Source: Pseudomonas fluorescens
Lineage (GTDB): Bacteria > Pseudomonadota > Alphaproteobacteria > UBA2136 > UBA6156
Assembly (NCBI GenBank): GCA_003241595.1
Contig: QFOU01000003.1
Coordinates: forward strand, 1-50,202
DNA length: 50,202 nt
Reading direction: 5' to 3'
Part shown: in pieces, positions 16,077 to 22,060 of the stretch
Layout of the letters: every line of letters begins with the position of its first letter
Position numbering within the stretch: the stretch's first letter is position 1
Program-made: the position numbers and the translations under genes
The notes under the pieces: generated by a model
What the model was told of the DNA's origin: nothing
The model's input: only the letters and a program-made list of their open reading frames with translations
Databases searched by the model: none

Positions 16077-17189
16077 CTAGTTCGCCAGATCGCTGAAGAA
16101 GCGCTTGATAGAACTCTGTACGTCCACCATGCCATGAGAGATATCGCCGGTGGCCTGCGCCTGCTCGCCAAGACTGGTCGAAATGGCGCCGGCATTGTCG
16201 GTGATCATCTCAACAGCGTGGGTGATCTGGGCGGAAGCGTGGACCGTCTTATCCACGGCCTGCTGGATTTCCAGGATCTTCTTCCGGATTCCATCCGTCG
16301 CATCGGCGGTGGTCTGTGCCAGTTTTTTCACTTCGTTGGCCACCACGGCAAATCCGCGTCCGGCATCACCGGCACGGGCGGCTTCAATGGCCGCGTTCAG
16401 AGCCAGCAAGTTGGTCTGCTCGGCAACGTCCTGAATCAGGTCGACAACGCTCGTAATCTCGCGGGTCGCTTCGGTTAAACGGCTGTTGGTCTCGCGGGAA
16501 TCAAGGCTGAGTGCGCGGGCTTGGCCGGCGCCGTCACTCACGCTGCGCGCTTGCTGGCCAATCTCGCGGGCCGTACTGCTCAGTTGTTCGCTGGCCGCCG
16601 CAACGGTCGCCAGCTGTCCGGCCACTTCGGTGTCAAAACTGTTCATCATCTTTTGCATCAGGCCGGCGCGTTCTTCGGCATGTTGCTGGTTGGAAAGATG
16701 TTCGTACACGGCATAAATGGAGTCCATGTCGGCAAACACCACGCGCTGGAAGAGTGCCGTCAAGCGCTCGCTCTCGGCGTTTTTGCGTCCCAGCAGGCCG
16801 CGTGCGGCGCGACGGTGGATGTGCGGGCCAAGCTCGGCCAATACAAGGCAGTACGCACCAAAGAACCAGCGTGGCCCCAACCCGATCTTGGCATGCGCCA
16901 TCCCGATCCGCTTCACACGCATTTCGTAGTCGGCATCGAATCCACCCATAAAGGTGGCTTTCCAGTGGTCGAATTGGGCTTGCTGGATCCTCGGGATTTC
17001 ACGTCCCACAAACAGCTTCGCAAGGTGGGGCTGTTCACCCACATGACGGTAAAATTCGGTCAGAACGGTCTGTAACGGGGCTTCGATCAATTGCCATGTG
17101 CGGCGCAGGTCTGTGGCCAGCTGGGGGTTGTGGCGGCCATCCAGCTTCAAATAGGCAAGACGAAGGGGGAGATCGAGGGAGAAGTTCAT
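16077..17189 (-). CDS. Globin-coupled methyl-accepting chemotaxis protein, soluble
   Basis: A 370-residue sensor with an N-terminal protoglobin domain (about 1-165) and a C-terminal receptor signalling domain (about 190-365). The globin part carries IGMAHAKIGLGPRWFFGAY, where His99 is the expected proximal haem ligand of globin-coupled sensors. The signalling domain has the highly conserved hairpin tip EQTNLLALNAAIEAARAGDAGRGFAVVANEVKKLA. There is no membrane segment and no HAMP domain, so this is a cytoplasmic oxygen or redox sensor of the HemAT type, expected to act through CheW and CheA. No other chemotaxis gene is in the window. No clear Shine-Dalgarno precedes the ATG. Confidence 0.93.
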   Translation of the reverse strand: MNFSLDLPLRLAYLKLDGRHNPQLATDLRRTWQLIEAPLQTVLTEFYRHVGEQPHLAKLFVGREIPRIQQAQFDHWKATFMGGFDADYEMRVKRIGMAHAKIGLGPRWFFGAYCLVLAELGPHIHRRAARGLLGRKNAESERLTALFQRVVFADMDSIYAVYEHLSNQQHAEERAGLMQKMMNSFDTEVAGQLATVAAASEQLSSTAREIGQQARSVSDGAGQARALSLDSRETNSRLTEATREITSVVDLIQDVAEQTNLLALNAAIEAARAGDAGRGFAVVANEVKKLAQTTADATDGIRKKILEIQQAVDKTVHASAQITHAVEMITDNAGAISTSLGEQAQATGDISHGMVDVQSSIKRFFSDLAN

Positions 17190-17291
17190 GGGTGTACGTC
17201 GTTCTTATTTTTTGGATGACGATATTTACAAAATCCATACGTGACTTACGCATGCTCTTCAACCCCGGCGCCGCAGAGTGTGGCAATCATC

Positions 17292-17321
17292 TTGCAAAAT
17301 CGTTACTTTTAATGGTATACA
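17292..17321 (+). promoter_or_regulatory. Promoter of the MazG-like gene
   Basis: TTGCAA (17292-17297), 18-bp spacer, TATACA (17316-17321). Predicted start near 17328, leaving a leader of about 30 nt with AAAAGG before the ATG at 17359. Confidence 0.5.
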
Positions 17322-17358
17322 TAGGGCATTCTTTCTTCATCCGGAAAAGGACATCCCC

Positions 17359-18006
17359 ATGACCCTTTATAATCTGTCACCACAGAACTACCGTGCATTT
17401 ATCGTGGGCAAGCTTGTCCGCGATGGTATCTTGCTCGATGCCCTCGCCCGCGAGGGTTATGCATTCGCCACACGTCCCGCAGGGCGCCTCAAGCTTCTCT
17501 TGATCGCGGCCAAGCTGATAGAAGAGATCGATGAGTTTCTCGAAGCCGGTTCTGAGGCCGAGTGGAATGAGGAGCTGGGCGATCTCTACGACATTATCGG
17601 GCTGGCCGAGCTTGCCGCCGGAGAACTTACCGACGAAGATAATCAGGGCCATTTGCTCGAATTTGATCAGATCCAGTCTCGTCTCATGTTCTTCATGAGG
17701 TTGGTGGAAGATGTGCCGTCTCTATCGGACGAGCTTCTGAAGCGCTATTTGCGTCGGCTGCTGGCCGAGTTGCACAATGCAATCAATATGAATGCGCGGG
17801 TCGATGACGACGAGATCGTCGCCATTCGCGCCAAAAAGAATGAAGCCAAGGGCCGCCATACCGGCTGGTATGCCGAGGCCATCATTCTGCCGTTTGGCGA
17901 TGACTGGTGCGAATACTTCGCGCAGAGGTTTACCGAACTCCGGCCCGGTATCTTCAATATCGATATGGCGCTCACGCCCGATTCCATTCGTCACCTTTCG
18001 GGGTGA
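17359..18006 (+). CDS. MazG/PRA-PH-like all-alpha NTP pyrophosphohydrolase-related protein
   Basis: A 215-residue cytoplasmic protein. The first 100 residues follow the pattern of the all-alpha pyrophosphohydrolases related to phosphoribosyl-ATP pyrophosphatase and MazG: FIVGKLVRDGILLDALAREGY corresponds to the KLVRDKIPEI opening, and LIAAKLIEEIDEFLEA ... WNEELGDLYDIIGLAELA to the KLxEExxE ... EExxD metal-binding segments, with E and D residues kept. The end (KGRHTGWYAEAIILPF) resembles the GGF..xIxL closing motif of the same family. A usual Lys in the opening motif is Gly here, so substrate use may differ. The ATG at 17359 is preceded by GGAAAAGGA. Family membership is inferred by eye. Confidence 0.6.
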   Translation: MTLYNLSPQNYRAFIVGKLVRDGILLDALAREGYAFATRPAGRLKLLLIAAKLIEEIDEFLEAGSEAEWNEELGDLYDIIGLAELAAGELTDEDNQGHLLEFDQIQSRLMFFMRLVEDVPSLSDELLKRYLRRLLAELHNAINMNARVDDDEIVAIRAKKNEAKGRHTGWYAEAIILPFGDDWCEYFAQRFTELRPGIFNIDMALTPDSIRHLSG

Positions 18007-18059
18007 CGGATTTTTTTGTGAGGGTGACCAAAATTTCCCTCAAAATTGTCCACAATCCC

Positions 18060-18088
18060 TTGACTTACCACCATTCCCGCCGTAAAAG
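18060..18088 (+). promoter_or_regulatory. Possible rpmI-rplT promoter
   Basis: TTGACT (18060-18065), 17-bp spacer, TAAAAG (18083-18088), giving a leader of about 75 nt before rpmI. The -10 is weak. infC, which precedes rpmI in many bacteria, is absent. Confidence 0.4.
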
Positions 18089-18171
18089 CCCCCTACCAAA
18101 GTCCCTCGGGCCACTAAGCCGTGCATAGAGCACGCGCCTTGCAAGGGATTGAATTAAGGGGAGAACCCACC

Positions 18172-18465
18172 ATGGCAGGCTTCAAGCTGAAGACTCGCAA
18201 GGCCGCTGCTAAGCGTTTCCGCAAGGCAACCGGTACCGGTAAAATCATTCGTTCTAAGGGCGCCCACGGGCACTTCTTGGCCAAGCGCGGCCAAAAGGCT
18301 CGTCTCAGCCAAGGTACAACGCTGGTTCACGAAAGCAACTTCGAGCAAGTTAACCGTCTCGTTCCCGCTCTCGGCGCCAAGCGCAAGCGTTCCCAGGCCA
18401 TCCGCAACGCTGCACGCCGTCTGGCTGCTGCCGCTGCTGCGCGCCTCACCGGTAAATCTGAATAA
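18172..18465 (+). CDS. rpmI: 50S ribosomal protein L35 with C-terminal extension
   Basis: The first 67 residues are L35 (KLKTRKAAAKRFRKATGTGKIIRSKGAHGHFLAKR ... LSQGTTLVHESNFEQVNRLVPAL). The start at 18172 follows TTAAGGGGAGAAC; the earlier in-frame ATG at 18121 would add 17 residues with no family counterpart. After residue 67 a further 30 residues rich in Ala, Arg and Lys (GAKRKRSQAIRNAARRLAAA...) are present, whereas L35 usually ends there at about 65 residues. The stop codon is unambiguous and the reading frame clean, so this is a real tail, not a misread. It is followed 18 bases later by rplT, as in the normal rpmI-rplT operon. Confidence 0.95.
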   Translation: MAGFKLKTRKAAAKRFRKATGTGKIIRSKGAHGHFLAKRGQKARLSQGTTLVHESNFEQVNRLVPALGAKRKRSQAIRNAARRLAAAAAARLTGKSE

Positions 18466-18483
18466 TTAAGGGAGCAGTAAACT

Positions 18484-18843
18484 ATGACTCGTTCCGCCTA
18501 CGGTGCCGGTAACCGCCGCCGCCACAAGAAAATCCTCAACATGGCCAAGGGCTACCGCGGCCGCGCCAAATCGTGCTTCCGCGTAGCTATCGAGAAGGTC
18601 GAAAAGGCCCTCCGCTACCAGTACCGCGACCGTCGCAACAAGAAGCGTGACTTCCGCAGCCTCTGGATTCAGCGTATTAACGCCGCTGCCCGCCAGGAAG
18701 GCCTGACCTACAGCGTCTTCATGGGTGGTCTCAAAAAGGCCAACGTGCAGGTCGACCGCAAGGTTCTTGCCCACCTCGCAGCTTTCGAAAACGCCGCCTT
18801 CAAAGCGATCGTCGAGCAAGCCAAGACCGCACTGAAGAAGTAG
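18484..18843 (+). CDS. rplT: 50S ribosomal protein L20
   Basis: A 119-residue primary 23S rRNA-binding protein needed early in 50S assembly. RRRHKKILNMAKGYRGRAKSCFRVAIEKVEKALRYQYRDRRNKKRDFRSLWIQRINAAARQEGLTYSVFMGGLKKA is the full family pattern. A good Shine-Dalgarno (AAGGGAG) precedes the ATG. In many bacteria L20 represses its own operon through the leader; no such structure is evident here. A terminator follows at once, so pheS is not co-transcribed even though rplT-pheS is the usual order. Confidence 0.98.
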   Translation: MTRSAYGAGNRRRHKKILNMAKGYRGRAKSCFRVAIEKVEKALRYQYRDRRNKKRDFRSLWIQRINAAARQEGLTYSVFMGGLKKANVQVDRKVLAHLAAFENAAFKAIVEQAKTALKK

Positions 18844-18860
18844 TTCTTCAATGAAAAAAA

Positions 18861-18886
18861 AACCGCCCGATATGGGCGGTTTTTTG
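18861..18886. terminator. Bidirectional terminator after rplT
   Basis: AACCGCCC, GATAT loop, GGGCGGTT with a T-run on the plus strand and a nine-A run on the left that gives a T-run for minus-strand transcripts ending after the gene at 18901. Confidence 0.92.
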
Positions 18887-18900
18887 CGCTGTTGGTAGTA

Positions 18901-19125
18901 TCAGGCAGGAGATGTTTTGAGTAGCTGAATGAGATATTCCCGCGAAATAACGGCAGCAACGACATCCTCGCCCGCATCATCCAGCAAAAACCGGATGGGT
19001 TCCTGAGGATCGGCACGTGGTCTGTGTTGCGAATGGTAATCGAATCGACCATTCAGACGTGTGCCATCAAGGTTGACGGTAACTTGATCTCCACTGATGA
19101 GTTCAACATCATCTGGGCTGTGCAT
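18901..19125 (-). CDS. Small hypothetical protein (cassette gene 4)
   Basis: Unrecognised 74-residue acidic, soluble protein, MHSPDDVELISGDQVTVNLDG ... EDVVAAVISREYLIQLLKTSPA. Its ATG lies inside the end of the upstream gene, overlapping it by 17 bases, with AAGGAG nine bases before the ATG, so both are probably made from one mRNA. The C-terminal stretch VVAAVISREYLIQLL faintly recalls LLAVVISAETWEKAYPLL of its upstream partner and the core of Phd/YefM-type antitoxins, but neither resemblance is enough for a call. Followed by the bidirectional terminator. Confidence 0.6.
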   Translation of the reverse strand: MHSPDDVELISGDQVTVNLDGTRLNGRFDYHSQHRPRADPQEPIRFLLDDAGEDVVAAVISREYLIQLLKTSPA

Positions 19126-19465
19126 GATCAGGATCTCCTTCTGCGCTTTCCACCAAACCCGCCTCTTTCAAAAGTGGATAGGCCTTCTCCCACGTCTCGG
19201 CCGAAATCACGACCGCCAGCAGCGTGTCATCCTTCGCCCGAATCCCCAGCGGCTGCCGGGTGGTCCACACGCGGCGGATCATATTCCCCAGCTTGCTGGC
19301 ATCCCGCGGGCGCTTATCCGGCTCAAGGTCGTCGATGATCCGAATGTCCATGAACGAGATTCGCTCATGTTCCAACGGGCGCAGGGTCAACGACCCCAGC
19401 AGGCGGTCTCGGTTGGCCTGCTTTTCGGCTAACATTTCAGGTGTATTAAAGGGGGAAGTGCTCAT
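19109..19465 (-). CDS. Hypothetical protein (cassette gene 3)
   Basis: Unrecognised 118-residue soluble protein beginning MSTSPFNTPEMLAEKQANRD. The start at 19465 is fixed by a strong Shine-Dalgarno GGAG seven bases upstream, held in the loop of a hairpin that abuts the ATG. Central part ERISFMDIRIIDDLEPDKRPRDASKLGNMIRRVW; C-terminal part TLLAVVISAETWEKAYPLLKEAGL vaguely resembles the hydrophobic core of Phd-like antitoxins. The start codon of the next gene lies 17 bases before its end. Together with genes at 18901 and 19597-19978 it forms a minus-strand cassette between rplT and pheS. Confidence 0.65.
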   Translation of the reverse strand: MSTSPFNTPEMLAEKQANRDRLLGSLTLRPLEHERISFMDIRIIDDLEPDKRPRDASKLGNMIRRVWTTRQPLGIRAKDDTLLAVVISAETWEKAYPLLKEAGLVESAEGDPDHAQPR

Positions 19466-19482
19466 GGCAAAACTCCTTTGCC
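19466..19482 (-). promoter_or_regulatory. Hairpin-sequestered Shine-Dalgarno, copy 1
   Basis: Minus strand GGCAAAGGAGTTTTGCC directly before the ATG at 19465. GGCAAA and TTTGCC pair perfectly around the loop GGAGT, which contains the Shine-Dalgarno. The same 22 bases, including ATG and three upstream bases, recur before the gene at 19978. The arrangement could expose the ribosome site in the loop or bind a regulator. Confidence 0.65.
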
Positions 19483-19553
19483 GTTCAAACAAACATGCTG
19501 ATTTCACAAGACCTGTAAAAATTGAATACATTGTAAACATCTCTTCCGCAAGC

Positions 19554-19578
19554 AAAAAGCCGCCCACTCGGGGCGGCT
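19554..19578 (-). terminator. Terminator of cassette genes 1-2
   Basis: Minus strand GCCGCCC, five-base loop, GGGCGGC (19559-19577) followed by TTTTTGC; 19 bases after the stop at 19597. It separates the two gene pairs of the cassette into two transcripts. Confidence 0.88.
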
Positions 19579-19596
19579 CTTAACTCAGAAAGGACG

Positions 19597-19797
19597 TCAC
19601 TTGTCCGGAGTGTCTGGGGGTGCAGCGTCAGGCGTGAGCTCAAACGTACCATCGTCATGAAAGGTGAACGTGGTGGAAGGAGTGTGTCCTTCCAACTCGT
19701 TCACCAACGCACGGGTATACCGCCCGCCGCCATCGCGATTACCGTACCGCTGCTGCATCCGCTGGGTCGCCTTGATGGCGTCACGACTGATCTGCAT
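19597..19797 (-). CDS. Small hypothetical protein (cassette gene 2)
   Basis: Unrecognised 66-residue protein, MQISRDAIKATQRMQQRYGNRDGGGRYTRALVNELEGHTP ... TPDAAPPDTPDK. A charged, probably helical N-terminal part is followed by a short beta-like segment (TTFTFHDDGTFELTP) and a disordered acidic tail. Its ATG overlaps the end of the preceding gene by 17 bases, the same overlap as in the neighbouring pair; there is no strong Shine-Dalgarno, so it probably depends on coupling to the upstream gene. Confidence 0.55.
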   Translation of the reverse strand: MQISRDAIKATQRMQQRYGNRDGGGRYTRALVNELEGHTPSTTFTFHDDGTFELTPDAAPPDTPDK

Positions 19798-19978
19798 CGG
19801 CGTTAACCAGCTTCGGCACCGGCGCTTCCGGCACCTTGAAGGCCGTGTCGCCGAACAGCAGATTATTGAGCTGGTTGTTCGGTGTGCGCGCCATTTCCGG
19901 TGCCGAATGCACCAGTGTCAGCTTGCGCCCACGCCGGGTCTGGTCGGTACTGCTTTCCATGTATTGAACTTTAGCCAT
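19781..19978 (-). CDS. Small hypothetical protein (cassette gene 1)
   Basis: Unrecognised 65-residue protein, MAKVQYMESSTDQTRRGRKLTLVHSAPEMARTPNNQL ... KLVNADADQS; basic in its first half, no membrane segment. The start at 19978 is set by GGAG in the loop of the repeated leader hairpin. It is the first gene of the minus-strand cassette and diverges from pheS, whose predicted promoter lies about 100 bases away. Confidence 0.55.
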   Translation of the reverse strand: MAKVQYMESSTDQTRRGRKLTLVHSAPEMARTPNNQLNNLLFGDTAFKVPEAPVPKLVNADADQS

Positions 19979-19995
19979 GGCAAAACTCCTTTGCC
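19979..19995 (-). promoter_or_regulatory. Hairpin-sequestered Shine-Dalgarno, copy 2
   Basis: Identical to the element at 19466-19482 (GGCAAAGGAGTTTTGCC, ATG immediately after). The two copies share 22 identical bases (19463-19484 and 19976-19997), while the sequences on either side, including the two proteins, are unrelated. Confidence 0.65.
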
Positions 19996-20073
19996 GTAAG
20001 AGAAGTCGGGAAGGGGGAAAGAATTTAAGCAAAACAGAAAGAATCAACATCTTCAAACTATCACACGCAACAC

Positions 20074-20102
20074 TCGACATGCAACACGCAACACATTATA
20101 CA
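20074..20102 (+). promoter_or_regulatory. pheS promoter, leaderless
   Basis: TCGACA (20074-20079), exactly 17 bp, TATACA (20097-20102), then 6 nt (AATCGC) to the ATG at 20109. No Shine-Dalgarno. Same geometry as the accD promoter. Confidence 0.7.
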
Positions 20103-20108
20103 AATCGC

Positions 20109-21146
20109 ATGGATATCCAACCCGCCCTTGCCCAAATTCCCGCCGCCAACGCCGACCAGTTGGAAGCACTCCGCATCCACTACCTCGGCCAAAAGGGCGA
20201 ACTCACCGCTCAAATGCAAGCGCTCGGCAAGCTCGACCCCGACGCCCGCAAGGCCCGCGGTGCCGAACTCAACGTGCTGAAGACCGAACTCACCGCCGCC
20301 ATCACCACCCGTAAAGCGGTGCTGGAGGCCGAAGCGCTCAACGCCAAACTGGCGGAAGAAGCGGTGGACGTCACCCTGCCCGCCGACCCCACCTACAACG
20401 GCCGCATCCACCCGCTCACGGCCGCCATGGAAGACATCGCCGCCGCCCTGCGCAGCCTCGGTTTCACCCATGCCTACGGTCCGGAAGTCGAAACCGACGA
20501 CTACAACTTCACCAAGCTGAACCTCCCGGCCCACCACCCCGCCCGTCAGGATCAGGATACCTTCTACCTGAACCCCTTTAACTCCGACGCTCAGCGCCAG
20601 CTCCTCCGTACCCAAACCTCCAACGTGCAGGTGCGCACGCTGGAGAGTGTGAAGCCGCCCTTCCGCGTCATGGGCATCGGCCGCGTTTACCGTCGCGATT
20701 ACGACCTCACTCACACCCCGCAATTCCATCAGGTGGAAGGCATGATGGTCGACAGCGGTACCACCTTCGCCCATATGCGCGGCGTGCTGGATGAATTCCT
20801 GCGCCTCTACTTCGGCAAGCAACTCAAAACCCGCATGCGTCCGCACTACTTCCCGTTCACCGAGCCGAGTGCCGAAATGGATATGGAATGCATCTTCTGT
20901 AAAGGCGCCGGCTGCCGCGTCTGCAAACACACCGGATGGCTGGAAGTCTTGGGTTGCGGCATGGTGCACCGGAATGTGCTGGCCGTCGGTAATGTCGATA
21001 TCGCCGAGCACCAGGGCTTCGCCTTCGGTGCAGGGGTTGAACGCCTCGCTATGCTGAAGTATGGTATCCCTGACCTCCGGTTGTTCTACGAAAGCTATTC
21101 CACGTTCCTCCGCCAGTATGGCAAGGTCGCGGTCTCAGCCTCCTAG
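20109..21146 (+). CDS. pheS: Phenylalanine--tRNA ligase alpha subunit
   Basis: Catalytic subunit of the (alpha-beta)2 class II synthetase, 345 residues. The N-terminal coiled-coil (EALRIHYLGQKGELTAQM) binds tRNA; the catalytic core shows HPLTAAMEDIAAALRSLGF, motif 2 GRVYRRDYDLTHTPQFHQVEGMMVD, and motif 3 GFAFGAGVERLAMLKYGIPDLR. The start at 20109 gives MDIQPAL as in the family; longer readings would add 44 residues across the promoter region. Unusually, pheT does not follow directly: two lipoprotein genes lie between them. Confidence 0.97.
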   Translation: MDIQPALAQIPAANADQLEALRIHYLGQKGELTAQMQALGKLDPDARKARGAELNVLKTELTAAITTRKAVLEAEALNAKLAEEAVDVTLPADPTYNGRIHPLTAAMEDIAAALRSLGFTHAYGPEVETDDYNFTKLNLPAHHPARQDQDTFYLNPFNSDAQRQLLRTQTSNVQVRTLESVKPPFRVMGIGRVYRRDYDLTHTPQFHQVEGMMVDSGTTFAHMRGVLDEFLRLYFGKQLKTRMRPHYFPFTEPSAEMDMECIFCKGAGCRVCKHTGWLEVLGCGMVHRNVLAVGNVDIAEHQGFAFGAGVERLAMLKYGIPDLRLFYESYSTFLRQYGKVAVSAS

Positions 21147-21269
21147 CGCGGCCGCCTATAGGGGGAGGGGCATTTACCGTAAAAACCATGCGGTGAATGA
21201 ACAGAACGAACCGGCCCGCGTTATTCTGCCAAGAATAATGCCCAGCTCAACCAACAGAATGATAAGACC

Positions 21270-21377
21270 ATGAAAAAAGCCTTTCTCGCCCTCGCTCTCG
21301 TAGCCGTCGTATCCGGCTGTGCCACTGCCAAGCAGTGCATCCAGCCCGATCCGGTAGCTCCGGCCAGCAGCAAGTAA
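21270..21377 (+). CDS. Very small lipoprotein, entericidin-like
   Basis: A 35-residue open reading frame: MKKAFLALALVAVVSGC followed by ATAKQCIQPDPVAPASSK. Lys-Lys start, hydrophobic core and the lipobox VSGC (Cys17) mark a signal-peptidase-II substrate, giving a mature lipopeptide of 19 residues with a second cysteine. Such small lipoproteins include entericidins, but the mature part has no recognisable relative. A perfect terminator follows 13 bases after the stop, which supports it being a real, independently expressed gene. Confidence 0.7.
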   Translation: MKKAFLALALVAVVSGCATAKQCIQPDPVAPASSK

Positions 21378-21390
21378 TTGCATTGCACCC

Positions 21391-21414
21391 AAAGGCTCCC
21401 TGCGGGGAGCCTTT
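21391..21414 (+). terminator. Terminator of the small lipoprotein gene
   Basis: AAAGGCTCCC-TGCG-GGGAGCCTTT, a ten-base-pair perfect stem ending in TTTTGC. Confidence 0.85.
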
Positions 21415-21470
21415 TGCATGTCGAAAGGGAAGCGGCGGAACATCCCACCCGTTCCGTGCGTAACCGCAGC

Positions 21471-22022
21471 ATGAAACTCGCCACACTCTTACCCGCATTC
21501 CTCATTGCCGCGTGCAGCACCACGCCCTCGCACTATGCCGACCAATCTCCTAAAATGGATTTTATCACCTATTTCACCGGCACTACCTACGGTTATGGTG
21601 CCATCTACAGCCGCACCGGCAAAGTGACCGATCGCTTTAAAATTGTGGTGCAAGGTACGCCAGGTACAAACGCTCAAGGCCAGCGTACACTCCGCATGGC
21701 GGAAGATTTTACCTACACGTCGGGTAAAACCCAGCAGCGGGAATGGTCGGTCACCCAACCCTCGGCCAGTGTGATTCACGGTAAAGCTGTCGATGTACCC
21801 GGCACTGCCGTCGGCGAACAATCCGGCAACGCCATCAAACTTACCTATCCTATCACTATCGAGCGCGAAAGTGGCTCAAAGATAACCCTTTCGGCCGAAG
21901 ACTGGATGTGGATGATGCCGGACAACACGCTTCTCAACCGCAACGCGCTTAGCAAGTTCGGCATTAACGTGGCCGAGCTGGTCATTTACTTCACCAAACA
22001 AGCACCGGCCAAGTCGCGCTAA
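21471..22022 (+). CDS. DUF3833 family lipoprotein
   Basis: A 183-residue lipoprotein of unknown function. MKLATLLPAFLIAAC gives a signal with lipobox IAAC (Cys15). The mature part follows the DUF3833 pattern closely: YFTGTTYGYGAIYSRTGKVTDRFKI, EDFTYTSGKTQQREWSVT, GEQSGNAIKLTYPI, and the signature end LSAEDWMWMMPDNTLLNRNALSKFGINVAELVIYFTK. The start at 21471 is the first that gives a signal peptide; an upstream in-frame start would run into the preceding terminator. It lies between pheS and pheT, on the same strand, and 38 bases before pheT. Confidence 0.85.
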   Translation: MKLATLLPAFLIAACSTTPSHYADQSPKMDFITYFTGTTYGYGAIYSRTGKVTDRFKIVVQGTPGTNAQGQRTLRMAEDFTYTSGKTQQREWSVTQPSASVIHGKAVDVPGTAVGEQSGNAIKLTYPITIERESGSKITLSAEDWMWMMPDNTLLNRNALSKFGINVAELVIYFTKQAPAKSR

Positions 22023-22060
22023 CACCTTGACGACCGCCGCGTAAAGCGCCAAAAAGGCGT

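Noticed and set aside
18901..19978. Calling the four-gene cassette a toxin-antitoxin system
   Set aside because: Overlapping small gene pairs fit the layout, but none of the proteins has a recognisable toxin or antitoxin motif; kept only as one hypothesis.
21221..21238. TTATTCT-GCCA-AGAATAA inverted repeat before the small lipoprotein gene
   Set aside because: Perfect seven-base stem but weak (AT-rich) and without T-run; could be an operator, but nothing else supports it.
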